This document shows, piece by piece, positions 52,730-60,954 of a stretch of 64,000 nt of DNA. The notes beneath the pieces are model-generated. The model was not told where the DNA came from. It saw only the letters and a program-made list of their open reading frames with translations, and made no database searches. The position numbers and the translations under genes were made by a program. The stretch is from the NCBI RefSeq assembly GCF_005049105.1, contig NZ_SUKA01000005.1, forward strand, positions 221,843 through 285,842, in the 5' to 3' direction. Source of the stretch: Sphingobacterium alkalisoli (lineage in GTDB: Bacteria; Bacteroidota; Bacteroidia; Sphingobacteriales; Sphingobacteriaceae). Numbering within the stretch: position 1 is the stretch's first letter; the number at the start of each line of letters is the position of its first letter.

Positions 52730-53590
52730 ATGAGGATCAAATATTTATTACCGACTTGGATTACTATTCTTTTTGTTGGATGGTTTTTCACGGCTACGGC
52801 AGCAGTACCTCAGCGTATTATTACGCTGAGTAGTGCTTTAACAGAGACTGTTTATTCCTTGGGGTTGGGGGCATCCATTGTTGCTGCTGATGTAACAAGT
52901 GTATCGCCTGCCGAGGCAGCTCAGCTGCCTCGAGTCAGTAAGAATAGGTCGGTATCAGCCGAGGGACTTATGGCTTATCGGCCCGACCTTATTCTAGCAC
53001 CTGCAGGCGATATTCCTGCAGGTATTCTGGGGCAGTTAAAATCCGCTGGTATTCGCGTTGTTGAAATTAAGCAGGAATTTTCGGAAAAAGGTGCTATCCG
53101 TTACATAGAGTCTGTTGCGCAGGCGTTAAATGTAAACGATAAAGGAAAGCTGCTCACACAGAAGGTGCAACGGGAATTGCGTGCTGTAAAAGATGCTGTT
53201 TCGAAAAATGTGAAGGATGAAAAAGCAAAGGTGCTCTTCATTTATGCACGAGGTACTGGTACCATGAGTGTAGCTGGGAAAGGAAGCAGTCTCGATGCAA
53301 TAATAACCTTGGCAGGAGGGCGCAATGCTGTGCAGGAGTTCGCGGATTTCAAACCCTATACAACAGAGTCCCTGGTCAAAGCTAATCCAGATGTCATCCT
53401 GATGTTTGACTTTGGAATGAGCAGCTTGGGGGGAATCGAGGCAATACTTAAAATGCCAGGCATCGGGACGACAGAAGCGGGAAAACACAAGCGTATCATA
53501 CAGATGAACGGTCCCTTATTGGTTAATTTTAGTACACGTCTTCCTGAAGCGATCATTAAGCTTAATACACTATTGCATGGTAAAAATTAA
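52730..53590 (+). CDS. hmuT: Hemin ABC transporter, periplasmic binding protein HmuT
   Basis: A 286-residue protein with a signal peptide (GWFFTATAAVPQ). The cluster A-2 type periplasmic binding fold is shown by RIITLSSALTETVYSLGLG, PDLILAPAGDIP, and VKANPDVILMFDFGMSSLGG. It picks up heme in the periplasm and passes it to HmuUV. First gene of the plus-strand operon, divergent from the receptor gene. Confidence 0.9.
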   Translation: MRIKYLLPTWITILFVGWFFTATAAVPQRIITLSSALTETVYSLGLGASIVAADVTSVSPAEAAQLPRVSKNRSVSAEGLMAYRPDLILAPAGDIPAGILGQLKSAGIRVVEIKQEFSEKGAIRYIESVAQALNVNDKGKLLTQKVQRELRAVKDAVSKNVKDEKAKVLFIYARGTGTMSVAGKGSSLDAIITLAGGRNAVQEFADFKPYTTESLVKANPDVILMFDFGMSSLGGIEAILKMPGIGTTEAGKHKRIIQMNGPLLVNFSTRLPEAIIKLNTLLHGKN

Positions 53591-53658
53591 GAGCTTATCT
53601 CCAGATTATCTTGCTTTTGCGTATTCACGAATCTGCAATTTTAAAACAATATAATTAG

Positions 53659-54684
53659 ATGAAGCAACACACGATTATCTGGATACTGAGTATCGGATTA
53701 CTGCTCACGATGATCATTGCTCTTGGGGTTGGCGCTTTTTCGATTCCGGTGCAGGATGTATTGATACTGCTGATACAGAAGTTTGGACTGATGCACGATG
53801 TACAGGTTGATGAAATCTATAATGATGTACTTTACATCGTTCGGTTTCCACGAGTTTTATTGGGTGTGTTGGTCGGTGCCGCTTTGGGAATATCTGGTGC
53901 GGCCATACAAGGTATATTCCGTAATCCGTTGGCGGAGCCAGGCTTAATAGGGATATCTGCAGGAGCCTCGCTATTCGCCGTATTGATCATCGCGTTTGAA
54001 ACTGTCCTCTTTGTGGGTCTTAGTCAATTGCTTGGGTATTATCTATTGGCTTTTGCAGCCTTTGTTGGAGCAGGGCTTACCTCATTTTTGGTGTATCAGC
54101 TTTCAAAAAAGCAAGGCATACCGCGGGTAACGACAATGCTGTTAGCAGGTATTGCGATCAACGCTTTTGCCGGTGCATTGACCGGATTAATTACTTACAT
54201 AGCCGACGAACAGCAGTTACGGACCATTACGTTCTGGATGTTGGGTAGTCTTGGTGGTGCGACCTGGGATAATGTGATCGCAATCTTTCCTTTTATTTTG
54301 ATCCCATTATTTATTTTACCCTTTTTTAGTAAACCCTTGAATGCGTTTGCACTGGGTGAAACGCAGGCTGATCTTCTGGGTATGCGTACCGACCTCGTAA
54401 AACGGTGGGTTGTTGTCTTATCCACAATGGCAGTGGGGGCCTCGGTAGCCGTATCGGGTATTATCGGTTTTGTCGGCCTGCTTGTGCCGCATACGGTTCG
54501 TTTACTGGGAGGTGTAGAGCATCGATATGTACTGATTGCTTCGGCTGTTTTCGGTGCTTTAATCCTCACGCTGGCTGATATCATATCCCGAGTACTGGTG
54601 GCTCCTATAGAATTGCCGATAGGTGTAGTTACCGCACTACTGGGAACACCGGTTTTCTTGTATATTTTAATGACTGAAGAATAA
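53659..54684 (+). CDS. hmuU: Hemin ABC transporter permease HmuU (FecCD family)
   Basis: A 341-residue polytopic permease of the BtuC/FecCD family: GAALGISGAAIQGIFRNPLA near residue 75, LGSLGGATW in the middle, and VSGIIGFVGLLVPHTVRLLG toward the C-terminus are family hallmarks. It forms the heme channel of the inner membrane. The next gene begins 7 bp after its stop. Confidence 0.93.
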   Translation: MKQHTIIWILSIGLLLTMIIALGVGAFSIPVQDVLILLIQKFGLMHDVQVDEIYNDVLYIVRFPRVLLGVLVGAALGISGAAIQGIFRNPLAEPGLIGISAGASLFAVLIIAFETVLFVGLSQLLGYYLLAFAAFVGAGLTSFLVYQLSKKQGIPRVTTMLLAGIAINAFAGALTGLITYIADEQQLRTITFWMLGSLGGATWDNVIAIFPFILIPLFILPFFSKPLNAFALGETQADLLGMRTDLVKRWVVVLSTMAVGASVAVSGIIGFVGLLVPHTVRLLGGVEHRYVLIASAVFGALILTLADIISRVLVAPIELPIGVVTALLGTPVFLYILMTEE

Positions 54685-54691
54685 AATACAC

Positions 54692-56437
54692 ATGTTACGT
54701 GTCGAAAAAATAACTTACGAGGTAAAGGGCAGAAAATTGCTCAAAGATGTTTCCTTTCAATTGCGGAAAGGAGAGGTACTGGCATTGTTGGGAGCTAATG
54801 GCGCTGGGAAATCTTCGCTTATGCGTTTATTATGTGGCGACACCGTACCTACAGAAGGACAGGTAAGCTTAATGGGAAAACCACTTCAGCAATATAGTCC
54901 CATGGAATTAGCGAAGAAAAGAGCAATGCTTGCACAGCATAATAATATGAGTATGGCGTTTAAGGTGGGAGAAATTGTGCAAATGGGTCGATACCCACAC
55001 TACCGCTCTATACCATCGATCCACGACCAAGAAATCGTGGACGAGGTAATGGACGTGTGTGGTGTAAGTCTCTTTACAGATCGCTCTTACCTTAGCCTGT
55101 CGGGTGGCGAACAGCAACGGGTACAATTAGCACGTGTGCTGGTACAGATATGGGACAATCCGGATAGTTTGCTCTTATTGGATGAACCTGTATCTGCGCT
55201 GGATTTACAGTTTCAGCAACAAGTCCTGGCGTTGACTAAAGCGCTATCTAGAAAAGGTTTTATGGTGGTGGTTGTATTACATGATATCAACCTGGCCGCC
55301 CTATACAGTGATCGTATACTGATGCTCAAAAACGGCCGTAAATGGTGTGAAGGCACACCGATTGAAGTCATGGAAAAGCAAAATATTTACACGGTATTTT
55401 CTGTTCAGGCAGATGTATCTATCGATACCAAGACTTTACAGCCTATTGTCAAGTTGGAAGAGTTGCTCTTGGATGCGGATCAGTTTAATACAAAACTACC
55501 ACAAATCCGAAAAAAGGATAAGGTGATCGATGGTTATATAAAGAATTATAAATCAGATCCGTTGTATAGACTGGATGAAGAGTCTATGGAGATGGGGCTA
55601 TCGGAACTAGGACTGCTTAGATTGGCTTATCCACAGCACGTCAGTCTTCTTATTCCCGACTTCGTTGCATTACTCACCGAATTTGCTAAGCTGGGTACGG
55701 TATACTCTATCGCATATAATAAAGCGGGGTATATGGAGATGAAAGGAGTGTATACCCTGCCTATAAGCGATCAGAATCGCCAGGTGTGGATTGTTCAAAA
55801 TGAGGCATATCGAATGAGCTTGGATATGACAACGTGGAGCGCAGGAGTTGCCGTATTCAATGAATGGGGACAGAGTTTCCAGTTTTTCGATCACAAAGGT
55901 TTACTTCTCCACAAGGTGGTTTTGATAGAAGGAACCAGCAACAAAGAAGAATATGATGGGTTGCTGGCCCGCTATAAATCCCCCGATCAAGACGCCCTTC
56001 AAAAAGATGCAGCTACACTTTTGCCGACTTCTCCATCTATTGTTCCGCTATGTATGGGTAGGTCGATTGCACTGCCCTTGTGGAAAAGTATAGTAGCTCA
56101 ATCTTTTGCGCAGAAAACAAGAGCATCTTGTTCGTTAATAAATGCAGAAGGGATATATACGTACGAAGGCCAGATTATGAGTTTGGTCGATCAGGGAGAA
56201 CGCTACCAGATTATCTATCCCGATTGTACCATTACATTGGATAAGTTACAGGGGCTAAGAATTGTGTTGGAAATAAATGAAAAGGATACAGATGGAGCAA
56301 CATTTAGCTTATGTGATGAAAATAATAGGGTTGCGATGCAATTTCAAATAGAGAGGGGATTACTTTCTCATCCCAGTTGCAGTAATTTTGTATTAGAATC
56401 GCAGACTGAACAACTAAAAAAATCCATTCAAATCTGA
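54692..56437 (+). CDS. hmuV: Heme ABC transporter ATPase fused to a HemS-like hemin-processing domain
   Basis: A 581-residue fusion; ordinary HmuV is about 255-270 residues. Residues 1-255 are the ATPase: GANGAGKSS (Walker A, 34-42), LSGGEQQR signature, LLLLDEPVSALD (Walker B), VLHD switch. Residues 280-581 resemble the two lobes of HemS/HmuS/ChuS: MGLSELGLLRLAYPQHVSLL, then FQFFDHKGLLLHKVVL, and a second lobe with LVDQGERYQIIYPDCTITLD. HemS proteins take heme from the importer and degrade or hand it on. The segment that holds the HemS heme-ligand histidine seems shortened and no clear counterpart is seen. The fusion would couple import to processing. Confidence 0.85.
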   Translation: MLRVEKITYEVKGRKLLKDVSFQLRKGEVLALLGANGAGKSSLMRLLCGDTVPTEGQVSLMGKPLQQYSPMELAKKRAMLAQHNNMSMAFKVGEIVQMGRYPHYRSIPSIHDQEIVDEVMDVCGVSLFTDRSYLSLSGGEQQRVQLARVLVQIWDNPDSLLLLDEPVSALDLQFQQQVLALTKALSRKGFMVVVVLHDINLAALYSDRILMLKNGRKWCEGTPIEVMEKQNIYTVFSVQADVSIDTKTLQPIVKLEELLLDADQFNTKLPQIRKKDKVIDGYIKNYKSDPLYRLDEESMEMGLSELGLLRLAYPQHVSLLIPDFVALLTEFAKLGTVYSIAYNKAGYMEMKGVYTLPISDQNRQVWIVQNEAYRMSLDMTTWSAGVAVFNEWGQSFQFFDHKGLLLHKVVLIEGTSNKEEYDGLLARYKSPDQDALQKDAATLLPTSPSIVPLCMGRSIALPLWKSIVAQSFAQKTRASCSLINAEGIYTYEGQIMSLVDQGERYQIIYPDCTITLDKLQGLRIVLEINEKDTDGATFSLCDENNRVAMQFQIERGLLSHPSCSNFVLESQTEQLKKSIQI

Positions 56438-56443
56438 TGCATT

Positions 56444-56731
56444 ATGGAACATATGCGAATAGCTTTACAGGAAGATATACATCGTTTATTGCAGGATTAT
56501 TGTATTGAGCAGCAATTACAGTACTCCAGAAAACGACACATCATTCTTGATCAGATACTACTACAAAAAGATTGGATAGACGCCGTAGACCTTTGGATTA
56601 GTATGAAAAGAACAGTGAGTGTGAGCTGTATTTACCAGACATTGCGACTGTTCGTAAGTGCTGGTATTGTTGAAAAGAAAATGAAAGAAGACCGTACGAA
56701 ACTTTTTCGGATCGCAATTAAGCCAGATTGA
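56444..56731 (+). CDS. Fur-like winged-helix protein lacking the metal-binding domain
   Basis: A 95-residue protein, shorter than Fur (about 140-150). It matches only the N-terminal DNA-binding domain: LQYSRKRHIILDQILL corresponds to the YTxxR start and VSVSCIYQTLRLFVSAGIVE to the TVYRTLxxLxxxGLV recognition helix region. The dimerisation and metal-binding domain is absent; no HxH or C-x2-C motif is seen. It begins 6 bp after the hmuV fusion, so it is in the operon. It may compete at Fur sites or act in heme-gene control; inference. Confidence 0.65.
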   Translation: MEHMRIALQEDIHRLLQDYCIEQQLQYSRKRHIILDQILLQKDWIDAVDLWISMKRTVSVSCIYQTLRLFVSAGIVEKKMKEDRTKLFRIAIKPD

Positions 56732-56826
56732 AAGGTGTCCTATTATTTAGAAAGATTTTAAATAACTGCACTTTCTGGCAAAAAATACCGTATCTTTAAC
56801 CTGAAAATAATGGAATATCCTGCTAT

Positions 56827-57789
56827 ATGTTGATCAAGAGTAAAATTGAAGAGTTAGACGAATGGCTTTTTATCGAAGAGATACCGGATCGTTACATGCC
56901 CGATAAGCCGCTGATCGAAAAAAGAATAGAGATTAAGCGCGATCCTCTTACCATGACGAATTATCAGCTGTCTACCAGCGGGCTTTTTATTCTCTATACG
57001 GAGATGAGTTTTGATAAGCCTGTACATATTTATACTGAAGTGGAAGGTGAGGCCATTACCAGTCAGTTTATCTTTTACAAGACAACGGGCAGTAAACTAC
57101 CTTATGGAATGAGCCGTCATAATATCCGCTATATTCCTACCGTAAAATCTAGCCACGAGATGAAAACCGGTGTGCAATACAGTTATTTCATCGCAGTGAT
57201 TTCTAAAGAATATTACCTAAACCTCATCAAGCGGGATTCTCTCTTGCACCGTGATTTTGTGAAAAATATTGAAAAAGGCTATTATACGTCTTATGCCGAA
57301 GAGGATCTTATGGCTACGTATGAAATGCAACATACCATCCATGAACTAATTGAGTCTAAAAAGTCAGGGGAGATCCGACGACTGCATACGGAGTCACGTA
57401 TTGTCGAGCTGCTCATGTATCAATTTGAACAATATAATGAGCAAGGGACACCAGCAGCGGAGGTATTTAATTCCGAAGATATACAGCGACTCGAAATGGC
57501 GAGACAGATTCTGGAACAACGTATTGCTAATCCACCAACACAAAAGGAATTGGCTTCTGTCGTTATGATGAGTGAAAGTAAACTACGTAAGGATTTCAAA
57601 GAATACTTCTCTGTTACGATACACGATTACCTAACGCGGATCAGAATGGAAAAAGCACGTATTCTGCTCCTTACCAAACAAAATACGGTTTATGAAGTCT
57701 CTCTTCTTACTGGATTTGGCCATCAGAATAATTTCAGTAGCGCCTTTAAGAAGTATTACGGGATATCCCCCGGTGAATTGAAAATGTAA
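56827..57789 (+). CDS. AraC family transcriptional regulator
   Basis: A 320-residue regulator. The C-terminal AraC DNA-binding domain (about residues 220-318) has two helix-turn-helix units: PTQKELASVVMMSESKLRKD and TVYEVSLLTGFGHQNNFSSA, ending KKYYGISPGELK. The N-terminal domain of about 200 residues is of the type seen in PchR-like iron/siderophore regulators. Position at the end of the heme operon suggests control of it. A TATCTTTA -7-like box lies at 56,791-56,798. Confidence 0.88.
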   Translation: MLIKSKIEELDEWLFIEEIPDRYMPDKPLIEKRIEIKRDPLTMTNYQLSTSGLFILYTEMSFDKPVHIYTEVEGEAITSQFIFYKTTGSKLPYGMSRHNIRYIPTVKSSHEMKTGVQYSYFIAVISKEYYLNLIKRDSLLHRDFVKNIEKGYYTSYAEEDLMATYEMQHTIHELIESKKSGEIRRLHTESRIVELLMYQFEQYNEQGTPAAEVFNSEDIQRLEMARQILEQRIANPPTQKELASVVMMSESKLRKDFKEYFSVTIHDYLTRIRMEKARILLLTKQNTVYEVSLLTGFGHQNNFSSAFKKYYGISPGELKM

Positions 57790-57796
57790 AAGAGGG

Positions 57797-58603
57797 CTAG
57801 ACCATTGACGATTTGCTGATATGTTTTTGCATATCGATTAACAGTTGTTTTATTTCCAGTAAATCGGTTTCTTGTTCAGGGACACTATCGGTCTGATGCC
57901 GCACATACTGCCACAGCTCCAATACCTCATCTACGGGCACTATAAAAGGGGGGTAGTTGCTGTTCAATGAGGTGAGCCTTATTTTTCCATCCTCGAGTAG
58001 GCTTACCTGTTTAAATACAAAATCCTGTTCCCCTTTTAGAATCACAATACATAGGCTGTTGCTTTTGAGTGTAGTCCAATCCTGCACATAGGAAGCCACA
58101 ATATCGCTTCCTTCGGGAATGGGGAGCATAGAATCACCTGAAGTAGGAAACATCCTATAGGTCGCTCCTTCGGGGAGATTGGGTAAGGAAAATTTGGGTA
58201 ATGTTGCCAGGTAATCCGGATCTGTATGTCCTGCAGCGTACCCTGCTTTGGCTTTAACCGGCACGTACTCCATATTCTCCTTATTGTCGGAAGTCACGGT
58301 GATGGATAATACCCGGAGATTGTTACCGGAGATATATTCTTTGGCACCTGTTTCCATTTTACGCAGGTCGAATTCACTCCAATGGCTCAGGTCTACTTTA
58401 AGGAGGCTGTCTAATGGCACTTTAAAAAAATCAGAAATCTTTATGAGGTCTAGAAGTGGTGGATTCTCTGTCTTTCCGTTTTCCAGCGCGGTATACTTAC
58501 TACGTGTAAAACCAAGCAATTGGGCCTGGTATTCCTGGCTGAATTTTTTCCGATTCCTTAGGAAACGCAGATTCGTGTTGAAAAAAAGTTTTGCATCTTC
58601 CAT
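57797..58603 (-). CDS. LexA-like repressor (HTH plus S24 peptidase)
   Basis: A 268-residue protein. Residues 5-65 are an XRE-type helix-turn-helix (FSQEYQAQLLGFTRSKYTAL). The C-terminal S24 peptidase domain has an Ala-Gly pair as possible cleavage site (VKAKAGYAAG), the catalytic serine in TSGDSMLP and the lysine in DFVFKQV. Such proteins are inactivated by RecA-stimulated self-cleavage after DNA damage. It is divergent from imuA with a perfect palindrome between, so it very likely represses the imuA-imuB-dnaE2 cassette. Confidence 0.88.
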   Translation of the reverse strand: MEDAKLFFNTNLRFLRNRKKFSQEYQAQLLGFTRSKYTALENGKTENPPLLDLIKISDFFKVPLDSLLKVDLSHWSEFDLRKMETGAKEYISGNNLRVLSITVTSDNKENMEYVPVKAKAGYAAGHTDPDYLATLPKFSLPNLPEGATYRMFPTSGDSMLPIPEGSDIVASYVQDWTTLKSNSLCIVILKGEQDFVFKQVSLLEDGKIRLTSLNSNYPPFIVPVDEVLELWQYVRHQTDSVPEQETDLLEIKQLLIDMQKHISKSSMV

Positions 58604-58631
58604 TATGTATTGTTATTATTGATGACGTTGT

Positions 58632-58652
58632 TTTGTCATTTATAATGACAAA
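58632..58652. promoter_or_regulatory. Palindromic operator between the S24 repressor and imuA
   Basis: TTTGTCATT, a 3-bp spacer TAT, and AATGACAAA form a perfect 9-3-9 dyad in the 54-bp divergent intergenic region. It is placed to repress both genes. Confidence 0.7.
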
Positions 58653-58657
58653 TGTAA

Positions 58658-59458
58658 ATGAATTTTTGCTTAGATGCAAATACGCAGGTTTGCGAATATG
58701 CAAAAAATGAGGATATGGAAGGTTTATTGGATAAAAAGCATAGAATCGAGGAACTGCGCAGGATGATTGTTGCAGCAGAGGGATTCGTTGTGCCAAGTGA
58801 CCTCAATAATCCACTTTCCGATCTTGGTCTAATGGATAAATCCTTTCCTACAGGAATATTTCCGATAGGTGCAATCCATGAATTTGTTAGCAGTGATGCA
58901 GCCGCGGCGGCATCGTCCAGCGGATTTATTTCTTGCCTGATGGGGATGCTGATGAAACAAAAAGGACTTTGTGTATGGGTAAGTATAGGCAACAAGCTGT
59001 ATCCGCCATCGCTTACAGGTTTTGGTATAGATCCAGATCGGGTGATATTCATCCAGGTGTCGCGGGAGAAGGATGCGCTATGGGCAATCGAAGAAGCATT
59101 AAAATGTCCGTCTTTAGCGGGAGTAGTGGGCGAAATCCGGGATATGGACCTGACAGCTTCCCGAAGGCTACAGCTTGCGGTAGAGCAGAGCCGGGTCACG
59201 GGTTTTCTACATCGGTATCGCCCCAGACGGATTGAAAATGTGGCCTGCGTGTCACGTTGGTATATTCGACCGCTCCCGAGCAGTTCAGATCCCGGGCTAC
59301 CCGGCATCGGCCGGCCAGCATGGCAAGTGGAACTGCAAAAGATCCGGAATGGTAAACCGGGAACGTGGCAGATTTGTTGGGCTGCAGGACAATTCCATTA
59401 TCTAGATGCACAAGTAGTAACTAAGGGAGATGTTTATGCACAGACAGGAACATGGTAA
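58658..59458 (+). CDS. imuA: ImuA-like protein (RecA-related, DNA damage response)
   Basis: A 266-residue protein from the first ATG. LMDKSFPTGIFPIGAIHEF and IRDMDLTASRRLQLAVEQSR are motifs of the ImuA/SulA-related RecA-like family that works with ImuB and DnaE2 in damage-induced mutagenesis. The ATG at 58715 (MEGLLDKKHRIEELRR) gives a more typical N-terminus; the first one lies only 5 bp past the operator. Overlaps imuB by 7 bp. Confidence 0.85.
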   Translation: MNFCLDANTQVCEYAKNEDMEGLLDKKHRIEELRRMIVAAEGFVVPSDLNNPLSDLGLMDKSFPTGIFPIGAIHEFVSSDAAAAASSSGFISCLMGMLMKQKGLCVWVSIGNKLYPPSLTGFGIDPDRVIFIQVSREKDALWAIEEALKCPSLAGVVGEIRDMDLTASRRLQLAVEQSRVTGFLHRYRPRRIENVACVSRWYIRPLPSSSDPGLPGIGRPAWQVELQKIRNGKPGTWQICWAAGQFHYLDAQVVTKGDVYAQTGTW

Positions 59459-60954
59459 AGAGATATGTCGCAATTTGGTTTCCGTATTTGCTCACGGATA
59501 GGCTGGCAATTCGTCAGCCTGAGTTGCGGGGCGAACCTTTTGTGCTGACCATGGCCGAAAAAGGTCGAATGCTGATTCGCGCCGTAAGCCCGGAAGCGGA
59601 GGCGGAAGGAATTAAGGAGAACATGGTGCTGGCTGATGCCAAAGCACTCTTTCCTAATCTCTTGGTGTTTGATTTTGATGCCGCTATGTCCGAAAAATTG
59701 CTCCGCCGTTTGGGAGAATGGTGTCTCCGCTATACACCCCTAGTAAGTGTGGATGTACCAGATGGGTTACTGTTGGATGTAAGTGGCTGTACACACCTTT
59801 GGAAAGGAGAGGGGTATTATCTAAAAGAAATTACAACAAAGATGAAAGCGGGCGGATATCATGTACGTGCTGCGATGGCAGACACCCCTGGGATAGCATG
59901 GGCTGTTTCGCGCTATGGAAAAGAGGGACAGATTATTGCGGAGGGTGAGTTGCTGATGGCTTTATTGCCCCTGCCACCGGCAGCACTACGATTGGATGAT
60001 GCTGTTACCCAACGGATGTACAAGCTGGGGATGAGAAAGGTTCGCGATTTCATACACCTACCTGCGACTACCTTACGTCGTCGTTTCGGGCAACAGTTGC
60101 TTGATCGTATAGGGCAGGCATTGGGTACAAGTCCGGAATACCTGGAACCGGTATGTCCAGTAGTCGTGTATCAGGAACGACTTCCCTGCATGGAACCGGT
60201 GCGCACCCGAAAAGCAATAGAGCTTGCTTTGGATAATCTGTTGGAGACGTTAACCGCTCGGCTGTTTAAAGAAGGTCAAGGATTGCGAAAAGCGGTCTTC
60301 AAATCATTCCGTATGGATGGTAAGGTTCAAGAAATTGCCATTGGAACCAATCGGCCTTCGCGCGACAGGCAGCATCTATTTCGGTTATTCAACGAGAAAA
60401 TCGCTCATATAGCACCGGGATTAGGGATTGAACTTTTTGTCTTAGAAGCACCGGTTGTGGAGGAACTGCATATGGAGCAGGAAAGACTGTGGAATAAGGA
60501 CAACGCCTTTGATCGTGTAGAAATTGGCCATCTGCTGGATCGGATAGCTGGCCGCGTGGGAGAGGAATCGATCCGACGTTATCTGCCCGATGAGCACCAC
60601 TGGCCCGAGCGGGGCGTGAAACGGGCTGCATCGCTAGAAGAACAACCTTCCATTTCTTGGCCTACCGAACGTCCACGACCTACGCAATTGCTTACCATAC
60701 CTCAGCCGATAGAAGTAACGGTGCCTATTCCGGATTATCCTCCGATGCTGTTCCGGTATAAAGGAGAGACGCATATGATCAAAAAGGCAGATGGCCCCGA
60801 ACGGATTGAGCGGGAATGGTGGATGGACCAGGGCGAACATCGCGATTATTATTATGTAGAGGATGAGAAAGGGCGACGGTATTGGTTATTCCGCTTAGGG
60901 CATTATAGCGATGACCGTTCTCATCAATGGTATTTACATGGATATTTTGCGTGA
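59452..60954 (+). CDS. imuB: ImuB-like Y-family polymerase homologue, probably non-catalytic
   Basis: A 500-residue Y-family (UmuC/DinB-like) protein. The palm region AIWFPYLLTDRLAIRQPELR and the VPDGLLLDVSGCTHLW segment align with the catalytic motifs, but the first-motif aspartate and the SIDE-type acidic pair of active polymerases are not seen; this is known for ImuB. It is an adaptor linking DnaE2 to the clamp. It overlaps imuA and its stop overlaps the next ATG (TGATG), giving translational coupling. Confidence 0.88.
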   Translation: MVKRYVAIWFPYLLTDRLAIRQPELRGEPFVLTMAEKGRMLIRAVSPEAEAEGIKENMVLADAKALFPNLLVFDFDAAMSEKLLRRLGEWCLRYTPLVSVDVPDGLLLDVSGCTHLWKGEGYYLKEITTKMKAGGYHVRAAMADTPGIAWAVSRYGKEGQIIAEGELLMALLPLPPAALRLDDAVTQRMYKLGMRKVRDFIHLPATTLRRRFGQQLLDRIGQALGTSPEYLEPVCPVVVYQERLPCMEPVRTRKAIELALDNLLETLTARLFKEGQGLRKAVFKSFRMDGKVQEIAIGTNRPSRDRQHLFRLFNEKIAHIAPGLGIELFVLEAPVVEELHMEQERLWNKDNAFDRVEIGHLLDRIAGRVGEESIRRYLPDEHHWPERGVKRAASLEEQPSISWPTERPRPTQLLTIPQPIEVTVPIPDYPPMLFRYKGETHMIKKADGPERIEREWWMDQGEHRDYYYVEDEKGRRYWLFRLGHYSDDRSHQWYLHGYFA

